A stretch of DNA of 37,764 nt from Symbiobacterium sp. (GCA_020725405.1 DYFB01000009.1:1-37764), one strand, 5' to 3'; positions 8,139-16,846 are shown, numbered from the stretch's first letter. The notes: generated by a model not told the origin, from the sequence alone. Program-made: numbers and translations.

Positions 8139-9263
8139 CTAGCCTCGCGGCGGCCGGCGGCCGAGATAGCTGGCGAACTCCTCGCCGAGGCTCCGGAGCT
8201 TGTTCCAGGCGGCTCGCCAGTCACCGCCCGTGGCCACGTAGAGCCAGAGCCCGCCTCCGACAACGACCGCGCCGAGGATGAGGCCAGCGGTGCGCCAGGC
8301 GCTGACGCTCTGCGGGCCGGGGCCGGCTCCGAGGACCTCCGGGACCACCGAGGCCAGAAGGGTCACGGCCCGCTCAGCCTCCTCGCGGCGGTTGGTGTGC
8401 GCTCCCACCTCGAGCAGCAGGGCCCGTCCCGAGAGATCCTGGTTGAAGTCGCCGCCGGTCCGGAGGATCCCCCGGACGAGTCCCGGGTGGACCCGGTCGG
8501 CCGCCGCCTTCAGAGCCTCGGCGAAGCCCTGGTTCGCCCCCGCGCCTGGGTTCGCCCGTCCCACGACGAGCATGATCTGGGTGACCCGGCGGCCGCTCAC
8601 CTGCCGCCCGTAGGCCTCGGGCGGGGCGGCGTCCCGGTGGACGTCGAAGATGGCCGTCGAGCCCTGCAGCACCTGGGTGGCGGTCCGGCGCGACCGCTCG
8701 TAGGCCCCGGCGTCATGCGGGAGATGGTTGGTCTGGTCGTGCCGGACGGCCAGTCCGTTGGCCTTCAGGGCTTTCGCGAAGGCCTCCCCGACCTGGTAGA
8801 CGCCGCCGTGGCCGCCGGGGTCGCTCTCCGACCCGTCGCTCGGAACGTAGGACTCGTCACTGTGGGTGTGGTACAGGCCGATCTGCGGGCGGCCGCCCTG
8901 GGCCAGGGCTCCCGCCTCCAGGGCCAGTCGGAACTCCTCGACGGCCCTGGACAGGTCGAGAATCCGGTCAAGGCGGGCCACCGCCGTCCGGCCGACAACC
9001 TCCTCGACGACCCAGACCTGGTTCCATTCGTCGGTGTATTCGTCACCCGGCGACAGAGAAAAGCCGGTTTGGCAGATGATCTCCCCGTCCCGAGTGGTCA
9101 GGGTGAACCAGGCCTGCCCGGGAACCTCGTAGGCGAGAGTCACCCCGGGGAGGGTGCCAAGGAGGACCGCGACGATCGAGACGGCGACAACCGCCGATAG
9201 CCCGACCGGGCGCGGCCTTGGCGCCCCGCGGGACTCAGTAACCTCCGCGCGGCCGTCAGGCAT
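8139..9263 (-). CDS. spoIIP: Stage II sporulation protein P, septal peptidoglycan hydrolase
   Basis: SpoIIP is the amidase/endopeptidase of the SpoIID-SpoIIM-SpoIIP engulfment machine. Family motifs are present: YHTHSDESY (about residues 131-139), FDVHRD (about 206-211) and LLLEVGAHTNRREEAERA near the end of the catalytic domain. The two motif histidines and the Glu of VEVG-type are the expected metal/catalytic residues. One membrane anchor lies near the N-terminus (about residues 22-44) and another near the C-terminus (about 320-342). Length is 374 residues from ATG 9263, or 378 from GTG 9275; the ATG is preferred because GGGGACGGG precedes it. Either start overlaps the end of the upstream DUF1614 gene, indicating one operon. 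Confidence 0.94.
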   Translation of the reverse strand: MPDGRAEVTESRGAPRPRPVGLSAVVAVSIVAVLLGTLPGVTLAYEVPGQAWFTLTTRDGEIICQTGFSLSPGDEYTDEWNQVWVVEEVVGRTAVARLDRILDLSRAVEEFRLALEAGALAQGGRPQIGLYHTHSDESYVPSDGSESDPGGHGGVYQVGEAFAKALKANGLAVRHDQTNHLPHDAGAYERSRRTATQVLQGSTAIFDVHRDAAPPEAYGRQVSGRRVTQIMLVVGRANPGAGANQGFAEALKAAADRVHPGLVRGILRTGGDFNQDLSGRALLLEVGAHTNRREEAERAVTLLASVVPEVLGAGPGPQSVSAWRTAGLILGAVVVGGGLWLYVATGGDWRAAWNKLRSLGEEFASYLGRRPPRG

Positions 9264-10206
9264 GCCCGTCCCCACCCTTCCGGTCTTCCCGGCTCCCTTC
9301 CCCCTGTGCGGTCCGAGTTCCGGCGCGGCCGGTCATTCCCGTGCGGCGGGGCGAGCCGCTGCTCCGCAGCGCCCGAGGGGCGCCTTCGGGGTCCCCGGGC
9401 GGGGGAGGGGCGAGCTCGCCGGCTGTCCCCGGGGCCCTCGCCGCCGCCGGCTCGCTCACCGGCGGCTCGAGGCCGGTCCCCTCAGGCCCGCTCCGCTCCC
9501 GCCTGTCCCTATCCGCCAGCCCGAGGGCCGCCGCGCCGCGGCCCCCGCCAGGGCCCCCGCCGCGGCCCGCGCGCCCGCGATCGCCAGCCGGCGTTCTCGC
9601 CGGGCCTCTCGCCAGATACTCCCGCGTCTCTCCGACTATCTCGGCCAGGGCCACGGCGAGGAGACCGGCGATGACCACCGCGTCGAGGACGCCGGCACCC
9701 CCGAGGGCCGTGGCTCCGCGCACCCCCCGGACGGATATCTCGACGTAGTGGGCGAGGTCGGCGAGGACCACCCCCACGGTGCCTCCGATGAAGGCCGAGC
9801 GCCGCGACCGGCCGACCAGGTACCCGACCACTCCGGCTATCAGGCCGAAGAAGTAGGTCGGCTCGATGAGCATCGTTTGTTCCTCGGGGTTGAGAACCTT
9901 GATGGCGGCGTAAATTGCGGCGCCGGCGATGACCGCGGCCGCCGTACCCCGCACCTGCTCGCGGCGGGTGTCCGCCGTGGCGACCAGGTAGACCCCGACC
10001 CCGAGCGGGACGACGGCCCCGCCGATGTTCACCGACAGGAGCGGCTCGCGGACGAGGGTCAGCGAGAAGAAGGAGCCGACGATCATCAGGAAGAGGATGA
10101 ACAGGGCCGTCCGGTCGTCGAGCCGCATCCGGTCGAGGACGCGGTGAAGGAGACCGAAGTAGACGAGGATGGCCACCACGAGGAGCGCTATCAGTCCAAC
10201 CGGCAT
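9256..10206 (-). CDS. DUF1614 family multi-pass membrane protein
   Basis: The ATG at 10206 is preceded by GGGAGGGAACGTC, giving 316 residues; the longer frame to 10248 has no support. The first 215 or so residues are strongly hydrophobic with about six membrane segments and contain NIGGAVVPLGVGVYLV, AYI-like helices, and GGAGVLDAVVIAG, typical of DUF1614. The last 100 residues are a disordered Gly/Arg/Pro-rich tail that seems peculiar to this lineage. DUF1614 genes sit beside spoIIP or YIEGIA in several clostridia, and here the stop overlaps the spoIIP start. Function is unknown. Confidence 0.85.
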   Translation of the reverse strand: MPVGLIALLVVAILVYFGLLHRVLDRMRLDDRTALFILFLMIVGSFFSLTLVREPLLSVNIGGAVVPLGVGVYLVATADTRREQVRGTAAAVIAGAAIYAAIKVLNPEEQTMLIEPTYFFGLIAGVVGYLVGRSRRSAFIGGTVGVVLADLAHYVEISVRGVRGATALGGAGVLDAVVIAGLLAVALAEIVGETREYLARGPARTPAGDRGRAGRGGGPGGGRGAAALGLADRDRRERSGPEGTGLEPPVSEPAAARAPGTAGELAPPPPGDPEGAPRALRSSGSPRRTGMTGRAGTRTAQGEGSREDRKGGDGHA

Positions 10207-10292
10207 TGACGTTCCCTCCCTTGGAATCCGTAGGCTTAGGGTTCCCAAGGGGGGAGGTGTTTAGTGACCGCGGGTGGCTCTCCGGCGGCCGG

Positions 10293-12479
10293 CTACGGCC
10301 GGCCGCTCCCGGCCGTTCGCCCGCGAGCGCTGGCCGCCCGCGGCTTTCTCTCGGGGAAGACGAACCGGGCCGAACCGTCCTCCCCGAGCTCCAGGTAGGC
10401 GGCGAAGGGCCGGCCCGTCCGGGACCTGAACCCCCGGAGAAGACCCGTCCGCTTCCCGGAAAGGATAGCCTCGGCCTCGCCGGGTCGGAGCCGGCGTCCG
10501 GCCACGGTTTTCCAGAGGTAGAACCCGCAGTTCTCTTTCCCTGTCGAGCAGGCGTAGGCCTGACGCCCCTCGACTACATCGGATCCGCACCGCGGGCACG
10601 GGCCGACGACGCGGCGCATCTTCTCTTTCAGGCCTCCGGCGTCGAGAGCCGCGATGTCCCGCACCAGGCGCCCGACGAACTCCCGTATGTCGGCCATGAA
10701 CTCCCGGCGCGACAGCCCTCCGGCCTCGACGGCCCTCAGCCGGCTCTCCCAGAGGCCGGTGAGAGCCGGAGAGACGAGGTCGCGGGTCGGGATGGAAGCC
10801 ACGAGCTCGAGCCCCTTGGCTGTCGGCTGGAGCGTCCGGCGCTCGCGCTCGACGTAGCCTACCTCGATCAGGCGTTCGATGATGGCCGCCCGGGTGGCCG
10901 GAGTGCCGAGTCCCTTGTCCTTCATCGCCTCCTGGAGCTCCTCGTCGTCGACGAGCTGCCCGGCCGTGTCCATCGCCTGTAGGAGGGAGGCCTCGGTGTA
11001 GCGGGGCGGCGGCTTTGTCGCCTTCTCCACCGGAAGGACCTGCTCAGCCCTCACGGGTGTCCCCTTCTCAAGCGCGGGAAGAGCCTGCTCCTCCTCATCC
11101 CCGCCGGGGCGGCCGCTCTCGTCCACGGCCAGCCAGCCCGGGCTCACGATCAGCCGGCCCCGGCTGCGGAAAGCCTCCCCGGCCGTCCGGGTGACCACCG
11201 TGGTGCTCTCGATGACCGCCGGGGGGTAGAAGACGGCGACGAAGCGGCGGGCGACGGCCTCGTAGACTCTCAGATGGTCGCCTTTGAGGCCGGACGCCCC
11301 CCGTGCGTTCGGGGTCGGGATGATGGCGTGGTGGTCGCGGACGCGCTTGTCGTTCACGATCCGACCCGAAAGCGGGAGCTTGCCGGCCTCGACCAGGGGG
11401 GCCGCCGCGGCGGCCAGGGGCCCCGGCGCGGCGGCCAGGGCCGCCAGGGTCGGGACGAGAAGGGGGATGTTCCGGCCGGTCAGGAACCGGCTGTCGGTCC
11501 GCGGGTAGGTTATAACCTTGTAGCGCTCGTAAAGGTCCTGCGCGAGATGCAGGGTACGGGAGGCCGACAGCCCGTATCTCCGGTTCATCTCCCGCTGGAG
11601 CTGCGTCAGGTCGTGAAGGAGCGGCGGGAGGTGACTTGACCGCCTGGACTCGACCTCCTCGACGGTTCCTTCCCGGCCGGCGACCCGGCCGGCTATCTCT
11701 CCGGCCCGGTCGGGGTCGGAGAGGCGGCCGTCGGGCGCCTCGGGCCCGAACCACGTCCCGAGGTAGGTCCCGGAAGGAGCGGTGAAGGTGGCCTCGACCT
11801 CCCAGTACGTCTTTGGGATGAAGGCCCGCACCTCACGCTCCCGTTCGGCGAGGATGGCCAGGGTCGGGGTCTGGACCCGCCCGACGGACAGGAGGGTCCC
11901 GCACTTCACGGTCATCCCGCGGGTGGCGTTTATCCCGACGAGCCAGTCGCTCTCGCTGCGGCACCTGGCCGCGGCCTCGAGAGCCTCGAAGTCGCGGCCG
12001 TCGGCCAGGTTCTCAAGACCCTCCCGGATGGCCTGGTCGGTCATGGCCGACACCCAGAGTCTCCGGACCGGCAGGCCCGTCCGGCCCGCAGCCTCGAGGA
12101 GGTGGCGGAAGATGAGCTCGCCCTCGCGGCCGGCGTCGCAGGCGTTAACGACCTCGCCGACAGCCGGCGACCGGAGAAGCTCAAGAACGACGTCTAACTG
12201 GGCCTTCGTTCTCGGGATGGGCCTCAAGCGGAATTCGGGCGGAAAGATGGGCAGGGCCTCCAGCCGCCACCGCTTCCACTCCGGCCGGTAGTCCTCAGGC
12301 TCGAACAGCTCGAGGAGATGGCCGATGGCCCAGGTTACAACCTCGCCCTCACCCTCGAAGAATCCCGTGCGGCTGACGAGCTTCTTCCCCGTCTGCGCGA
12401 GGGTGCGGACGAGGTCCCGGGCGACGCTGGGCTTCTCGGCGATGAACAGGGTAACCGAACCCGGCTCCCGCTCCGACAT
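10293..12479 (-). CDS. topB: DNA topoisomerase III
   Basis: A type IA topoisomerase that relaxes and decatenates DNA. The ATG at 12479 (AGGGAA upstream) gives 728 residues, the usual length of Bacillus TopB. The Toprim acidic motif DAGREGELI starts at residue 115, and the active-site tyrosine is Tyr325 in ITYPRTDSR. SVGRVQTPTL (about 198-207) is the type IA core motif. The C-terminus has a four-cysteine zinc finger (CPRCG…C…C, about 610-640) followed by the Toprim-associated C-terminal repeat (LSGKRTGLLRGFRSRTGRPF). The frame extends 45 residues further upstream but that part overlaps hairpins. It lies between ispH-rpsA and the sporulation block, 90 bases or so from each neighbour. Confidence 0.96.
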   Translation of the reverse strand: MSEREPGSVTLFIAEKPSVARDLVRTLAQTGKKLVSRTGFFEGEGEVVTWAIGHLLELFEPEDYRPEWKRWRLEALPIFPPEFRLRPIPRTKAQLDVVLELLRSPAVGEVVNACDAGREGELIFRHLLEAAGRTGLPVRRLWVSAMTDQAIREGLENLADGRDFEALEAAARCRSESDWLVGINATRGMTVKCGTLLSVGRVQTPTLAILAEREREVRAFIPKTYWEVEATFTAPSGTYLGTWFGPEAPDGRLSDPDRAGEIAGRVAGREGTVEEVESRRSSHLPPLLHDLTQLQREMNRRYGLSASRTLHLAQDLYERYKVITYPRTDSRFLTGRNIPLLVPTLAALAAAPGPLAAAAAPLVEAGKLPLSGRIVNDKRVRDHHAIIPTPNARGASGLKGDHLRVYEAVARRFVAVFYPPAVIESTTVVTRTAGEAFRSRGRLIVSPGWLAVDESGRPGGDEEEQALPALEKGTPVRAEQVLPVEKATKPPPRYTEASLLQAMDTAGQLVDDEELQEAMKDKGLGTPATRAAIIERLIEVGYVERERRTLQPTAKGLELVASIPTRDLVSPALTGLWESRLRAVEAGGLSRREFMADIREFVGRLVRDIAALDAGGLKEKMRRVVGPCPRCGSDVVEGRQAYACSTGKENCGFYLWKTVAGRRLRPGEAEAILSGKRTGLLRGFRSRTGRPFAAYLELGEDGSARFVFPERKPRAASARGRTAGSGRP

Positions 12480-12528
12480 GGCTTCCCTGACGCGGAGGGC
12501 GCCCCGGGCGCGGCCTCCCGCGTCCGGA

Positions 12529-12581
12529 GCGCCCTGCTCAGGGCGCGGTCGGCGCCGGGCGGAGGATCTCCGCCCGGCGCC
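12529..12581 (-). terminator. Two consecutive hairpins between ispH-rpsA and topB
   Basis: A 13-bp perfect stem (GGCGCCGGGCGGA / TCCGCCCGGCGCC, loop GGATC) occupies 12551-12581. A second hairpin (GCGCCCTG / CAGGGCGC) lies at about 12530-12547. They start about 14 bases after the ispH-rpsA stop. No T-run follows, so these may be terminators, attenuators or mRNA-stabilising structures. Confidence 0.5.
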
Positions 12582-12594
12582 CGCGCCGGAACCC

Positions 12595-14691
12595 TCACTC
12601 TTTGCCCGGCTCATCCTTCCCGTCCCCCAGCTCGCGGCCTTGCAGGAGGTCGCCGACCATGTCTCCGATAGTCACGACGGAGTCCTCGCGCGCGGCCTTG
12701 AGGTACTGCTTGATCTGCCGGCGGTCGAGCTCCTGCTCGGCTCCGCGGGCGCTGAGGCTGATTCGCCTCTCCGCAGGGTTCACCTTCAGGACCTTGACGG
12801 TGAGGGTGTCGCCGACCTTGACGACTTCCGAGGGGTGGGCGACCCTCTTGTCGGAAAGCTGACTCACGTGAACCAGCCCCTCGATACCCTCCTCGAGCTC
12901 GACGAAGGCTCCGAAGTCGGTGACGCTGACCACCTTGCCCGAAACCACCTGGCCCACCGGGTACTTGGTGGCCACCTTGCTCCACGGGTCGGGCTCCGTC
13001 TGCTTCAGCCCCAGGGACACGCGTCCCCGCTCCCGGTCGACCTTCAGAACACGGACCTCGACCTTGTCACCTTCCTTGACCAGCTGCCGCGGGTCGGCGA
13101 CGCGTCGCCAGGACATCTCGGAGACGTGGAGGAGGCCGTCGAGACCGCCGATGTCGACGAAAGCCCCGTACTCGGTGACCCTCTTGACCTCGCCGGTCCG
13201 GCTCTCTCCCTCCTCGATGGTGCTGAGGAGCCGGGCCCGCTCGTTGTCCCGCTCCTCCTCCAGGGCCTTCTTCTCCGAAAGGATGGCACGCTTCTCGTCC
13301 CGGTTGGCCTCGATGACCTTGACCCGCAGGGTCTTACCGACGTAGGGACTGAGGTCCTTGACGAACTCCAGCCCGACCTGGGAGGCCGGGATGAACCCTC
13401 GCGTCCCGACGTCCGCGACGAGACCGCCCTTGACCTGGGCGGTGACGGGGACATCCAGGGTCAGCCCCTTCTCGTGGGCTTCCCGGAGCCTGGCCCAGGC
13501 GAGGTCCTCCTCGATGCGCTTCCGGGAGAGGATGGGCCGGCCTTCGTCGTCGATCCGGATGACCAGAGCCTCGACGACATCCCCCTCCTTGAAGACCTCG
13601 GCCGGGCTCTCTATGTTGCGGCGCGATATCTCGGACAGGGGAAGGATCCCCTCGGTCTTGTACCCGATATCGACGAGGACCTCGTTTCCGTCGATCTTGA
13701 CCACCGTCCCCTGGACCCGGTCGCCGCGACGGACTTCTCCTACCGCCACGGGCTGGACGGTCTCGGGCTCGGACGCCCGCGGCTCTTCCCGGCTGGCTTC
13801 GGAGGGTGCGGCCTCCTCCTGCTGCGGCTGGGTGACCCGATCTGCCTTGATCTCTTCCATTCTTGCCACAACCTCCTCGGTGATCCAGTCCGGGGTGGAC
13901 GTGCCCGCCGCGACGCCAATCCTGTCGCCGTGCGAGAACCACGACGGCTCGATCTCGTCGGCCCCCTCGACGTGGTGCACCCGGCACCCCGCTTCGCGGC
14001 CGATTTCGGCCAGCTTTTGCGTGTTGGCCGACTCCCGGCCACCCACGACGACGAGGACGTCGACCCTGCCCGCCAGTGCCCGGGTCTCGTCCTGGCGCTG
14101 GCTTGTCACATGGCACAGCGTGGGCTCGACGCGCACTTCCCCCCCGCGGGCCCGCAGGGCCTCGGCAACCCTCTCCACCCTCTCCGCGCGCTGCGTCGTC
14201 TGGGCCACGACCGCCGTCCGCTCCGCCTCCGGCAGGGCCGCGGCCTCTTCCGCCGTCTCCACGACCACGGCCTCCCCGCCGCACCAGGCGACGACCGACT
14301 TCACCTCGGTGTGGTCGGGCTGGCCGACAACGACCACCCGGTAGCCCTCCTCGCGGAGAGTTCTCGCCGCCGTCTGGACCTTACGGACCAGGGCGCAGGT
14401 CGCGTCCACAACGGTGATCCGCCGGCGCCCTGCTTCAGCGACGAGCTCGGGACCGGCACCGTGGGACGGAAGGATGACGATGTCCCCGCTGGGGATGTCG
14501 TCCAGGGCGGGGGCGGTCCTGACCCCGAGGGACTGCAGGGCTAGAACCACGCGCCGGTTGTGGATGAGGGGCCCGAGGGTCCAGGCCGTCCGGCCGGATG
14601 CGCGGGCCTTACCGGCTGCCTTCTTGGCTAGCTCGACGGCCTTGCTGACTCCGATGCAGAAACCGTGCTCCCGCGTCAGGACAACTTCCAA
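12595..14691 (-). CDS. ispH: Bifunctional HMBPP reductase (IspH) / ribosomal protein S1 fusion
   Basis: Residues 1-280 are IspH, the last enzyme of the MEP isoprenoid pathway, which reduces HMBPP on a 4Fe-4S cluster. The three cluster cysteines are Cys12 (GFCIG), Cys99 (DATC) and Cys193 (TLCHVTSQRQ). Substrate residues His44 (LIHN), His77 (SHG), His127 and Glu129 (DHTE) are present, as are AQTTQ and SANTQKL. After an acidic linker (about 285-318) come four S1 RNA-binding domains (about 319-388, 404-471, 490-558, 575-643), as in clostridial ribosomal protein S1. This fusion is known in Clostridia. The start is TTG at 14691 with a weak ribosome binding site. The gene follows plsC in the standard cmk-plsC-ispH/rpsA order. 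Confidence 0.95.
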   Translation of the reverse strand: MEVVLTREHGFCIGVSKAVELAKKAAGKARASGRTAWTLGPLIHNRRVVLALQSLGVRTAPALDDIPSGDIVILPSHGAGPELVAEAGRRRITVVDATCALVRKVQTAARTLREEGYRVVVVGQPDHTEVKSVVAWCGGEAVVVETAEEAAALPEAERTAVVAQTTQRAERVERVAEALRARGGEVRVEPTLCHVTSQRQDETRALAGRVDVLVVVGGRESANTQKLAEIGREAGCRVHHVEGADEIEPSWFSHGDRIGVAAGTSTPDWITEEVVARMEEIKADRVTQPQQEEAAPSEASREEPRASEPETVQPVAVGEVRRGDRVQGTVVKIDGNEVLVDIGYKTEGILPLSEISRRNIESPAEVFKEGDVVEALVIRIDDEGRPILSRKRIEEDLAWARLREAHEKGLTLDVPVTAQVKGGLVADVGTRGFIPASQVGLEFVKDLSPYVGKTLRVKVIEANRDEKRAILSEKKALEEERDNERARLLSTIEEGESRTGEVKRVTEYGAFVDIGGLDGLLHVSEMSWRRVADPRQLVKEGDKVEVRVLKVDRERGRVSLGLKQTEPDPWSKVATKYPVGQVVSGKVVSVTDFGAFVELEEGIEGLVHVSQLSDKRVAHPSEVVKVGDTLTVKVLKVNPAERRISLSARGAEQELDRRQIKQYLKAAREDSVVTIGDMVGDLLQGRELGDGKDEPGKE

Positions 14692-14722
14692 ATCTGGCCT
14701 GCCATCCTTCCGACATCCGGTC

Positions 14723-14750
14723 GGGGGCCGTCTCCGGTATTCTGGCCCCC
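14723..14750 (-). other. Leader hairpin before ispH-rpsA
   Basis: GGGGGCC and GGCCCCC arms (14723-14729 and 14744-14750) can pair in the short space between the plsC stop and the ispH TTG. There is no T-run after it on the minus strand. It may be a terminator-like or translational control structure; the evidence is the inverted repeat alone. Confidence 0.35.
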
Positions 14751-14764
14751 GCTAGAGAGAGGTA

Positions 14765-15409
14765 TTAGACGCCTCCGGGGCGCGGGGCGGCCTGAGGGCG
14801 CGGCTCGCTTCCCGGGTAGTCGGCGCTCCGCCCGCCCAGGCGGGCGATCTCCGCCATGACGGCGTCGGCGACCGCCTGACGCCTCTCGCCGGACGTCGCG
14901 CCGGGGAACTCCGACGAGTCGAAGGTTACAGGCTTTCCAAGGACCAGCCGGATGGGACGCCGGAACCCGTAGGGCCCGGCGAAATAGCCTGGGACCACCG
15001 GGGCCCCGGACTTGAGGATGATCAAACCCACCCCGGGCTCGGCCCTCCGGAAGACGCCGGTGCGGCTGCGCGTGCCCTCCGGGAAGACGCCCACGACCTT
15101 CCCCTGGCGGAGGAGCCCGAGGGTGTGCTCGAGAGCGCTCCGGTCGGGCAGCCCCCTCCGGACCGGATAGGCCCCGAGGGCTCGGAGGAGCTGGGCGAAA
15201 CCAGGGTAGCGGAAGAGCTCCGCCTTGGCCATGAAGTATATCCGCCGGCGACAGGCCAGCCCGAGGATGATGGGGTCCCACCAGCCCAGGTGGTTCGCGC
15301 AGACGATGGCCTGCCCGCTCCGCGGGATGTTGGCCTCCCCACTGTAAGAGACGCGATACAGCACGCGGACGACGACGTGGGCCACGAGCCGGATAAGCCA
15401 GTAGATCAG
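14765..15409 (-). CDS. plsC: 1-acyl-sn-glycerol-3-phosphate acyltransferase
   Basis: PlsC acylates lysophosphatidic acid to phosphatidic acid at the membrane. Acyltransferase motif I is NHLGWWDP (His and Asp of NHx4D; residues 39-46 from the start chosen), and motif III is FPEGTRSRTG; VVPGYF is a later block. The first standard start codon, GTG at 15385, would lose the hydrophobic opening IYWLIRLVA that homologues share and has no ribosome binding site. The frame is open upstream to CTG 15409-15407, which overlaps the cmk stop (CTGA) and is preceded by GGAGGGG (15416-15422) at ideal spacing. I therefore chose the CTG (214 residues), with ATC 15406 as a rarer alternative. Translation is probably coupled to cmk. 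Confidence 0.88.
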   Translation of the reverse strand: MIYWLIRLVAHVVVRVLYRVSYSGEANIPRSGQAIVCANHLGWWDPIILGLACRRRIYFMAKAELFRYPGFAQLLRALGAYPVRRGLPDRSALEHTLGLLRQGKVVGVFPEGTRSRTGVFRRAEPGVGLIILKSGAPVVPGYFAGPYGFRRPIRLVLGKPVTFDSSEFPGATSGERRQAVADAVMAEIARLGGRSADYPGSEPRPQAAPRPGGV

Positions 15410-16110
15410 CGGCGGCCCCTCCTCTCGAGGCAGAGCCCGACGACCTCGCTGACGACCTCGTCGATCGTCTTGTCGGTCGTATCCACCCGGACCGCGTCGG
15501 GTGCGGCAGTGAGCGGCGCCGTGCTCCGGCTCGAGTCGATGGCGTCGCGCCTGATCATGTCTTCCCTGACCTCGTCCAGAGCCGGGCGGTAGCCCTTTTC
15601 CTGGAGTTCCCGGTAGCGACGCTGAACCCTGCAGTCAAGGGTGCCGTTGAGGTAGACTTTGACGTCGGCCGCCGGCAGAATGACCGTCCCGATGTCGCGC
15701 CCCTCCATGACCACGCCTCCACCTTCGGCCATCCGCCTCTGAAGCCGCCGGAACCAGTCCCTGACGGCCGGGTGGGCGGACACGGTGGAGACAGCCAGGT
15801 CCACCGGCCGTGTCCGGATCTCTCGTGTCACCTCGCGACCATCCAGGAGCACCCGTTGGGGCGAGCCCGGATCGGTCGGCGGAGCGAGACCGATTTCGGT
15901 GGACTCGGCCAACCGGGCCAGGGCCGCCTCGTCCGAAGGGCTTATCCCGGCGGCGAGGGCCTTGAGGGTGAGCGCCCGGTACATCGCCCCCGTGTCGACG
16001 TAAGTCAGGTTGAGTCGGGCGGCGACGGCTCTTGCGACGGTGCTCTTCCCGGCTGCCGCCGGGCCGTCGATCGCCACGGTCATGGTGGGGTTGGGGCTGC
16101 TCGGGTGCAT
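15406..16110 (-). CDS. cmk: Cytidylate kinase
   Basis: Cytidylate kinase phosphorylates CMP and dCMP. The P-loop GPAAAGKS is at residues 16-23. DTGAMYRALTLKA (NMP-binding), MEGRDIGTVILP and the RRDAIDSSR lid region follow. The ATG at 16110 has GAAGG nine bases upstream and gives 234 residues; a second ATG at 16083 would give 225, close to the B. subtilis length, but has no ribosome binding site. The frame runs on to 16194 without family similarity. The gene opens the conserved cmk-plsC-ispH/rpsA run. Confidence 0.95.
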   Translation of the reverse strand: MHPSSPNPTMTVAIDGPAAAGKSTVARAVAARLNLTYVDTGAMYRALTLKALAAGISPSDEAALARLAESTEIGLAPPTDPGSPQRVLLDGREVTREIRTRPVDLAVSTVSAHPAVRDWFRRLQRRMAEGGGVVMEGRDIGTVILPAADVKVYLNGTLDCRVQRRYRELQEKGYRPALDEVREDMIRRDAIDSSRSTAPLTAAPDAVRVDTTDKTIDEVVSEVVGLCLERRGRR

Positions 16111-16227
16111 GGCCAACGCCTTCGTTTCGACGCCTGGTGACGTTATCCTTTCCAAGCTGGGATTCGGGAAGACCGCCGCGGCAACCGGAAGCACCGCCCG
16201 CGCCCGGGAGGCCCGGTCGCCGTCTGC

Positions 16228-16249
16228 GCCGGGCGGCAGCTCGCCCGGC
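16228..16249 (-). terminator. Hairpin downstream of the small membrane-anchored gene
   Basis: An 8-bp perfect stem (GCCGGGCG / CGCCCGGC, loop GCAGCT) lies 10 bases past the stop of the next gene upstream and ahead of cmk. No T-run is evident. The rest of the 148-base gap holds nothing I recognise. Confidence 0.4.
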
Positions 16250-16258
16250 CCGGGGATC

Positions 16259-16846
16259 TCAGTCTCCGCCTCCTCCCGACGACACCTCGACGCGCCCCAG
16301 CGACCGCACCCCGCCCCGGGTGACGACGCGCTCCCCGAGGGCCGGAACCCGGAGACCGCCCGTCGTCTCGACGACTTCGAAGACCCCCTCCCCGTCGAGC
16401 CTGGTCCCGTCTACCTCCAGAAGGTCACCCGGCCTGACCCTGAGCCTGACCTGACCCGAGGCGAAGGTCGCTGCCCGTTCCCCGTTCACCAGGACCGCCG
16501 CCGCCCGCCCCGGAGACCCTGCCCGGAGGGCGATGGTCACCGTGGGTGTCTCTTCCCAGAGGGCCACCCCTTCCAGGCGGGCCACCTGGCTCATGACGTA
16601 GCGGGCGGCCGGGATGGTCAGGAGGACCTGCGAGAGGACGACGACGAGCCCGAGGGCGACGACCGCCTGGATGAGCACGGCCTCCATCCGGGCCGAGAGA
16701 GCGAAGTAGCGCGGGTCGGCCAAGGCTCTCCGACCGGTCCGCCGGACCGTCCGTGGTCCGGGACGCCCGCGCCCCGGGGCGGCCCGCGCTCCGGGTCCGT
16801 CGCCGGCGCCCCGCCCCTTCCGAGCCCTCTCCGCCAGGTCCGCCAT
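16259..16846 (-). CDS. Single-pass membrane-anchored protein of unknown function
   Basis: A 195-residue product not recognised as a named family. The first 50 residues are strongly basic and Gly/Pro-rich, probably cytoplasmic. One membrane helix follows (about residues 54-78, rich in Leu and Val). The C-terminal 110 residues look like a small extracytoplasmic beta-rich domain with a repeated RVRPGDLLEVDG-type pattern. The ATG at 16846 is well supported by GGAGGAGAACGG. Similar small membrane proteins upstream of cmk occur in clostridia, as I recall, but no role is established. It ends in Gly-Gly-Gly-Gly-Asp. Confidence 0.7.
   Translation of the reverse strand: MADLAERARKGRGAGDGPGARAAPGRGRPGPRTVRRTGRRALADPRYFALSARMEAVLIQAVVALGLVVVLSQVLLTIPAARYVMSQVARLEGVALWEETPTVTIALRAGSPGRAAAVLVNGERAATFASGQVRLRVRPGDLLEVDGTRLDGEGVFEVVETTGGLRVPALGERVVTRGGVRSLGRVEVSSGGGGD

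Noticed and set aside
7146-9200. 684-codon plus-strand frame
   Set aside because: It is the antisense shadow of YIEGIA and spoIIP, which have clear family motifs. High G+C at third positions leaves antisense frames open. The same holds for 1299-2960, 3005-4639, 12325-14544, 20487-22100 and 21640-23286.
12480-12614. 45-residue N-terminal extension of topB
   Set aside because: It is encoded by the two GC hairpins and is Gly/Arg-rich low-complexity sequence. ATG 12479 gives the family length.
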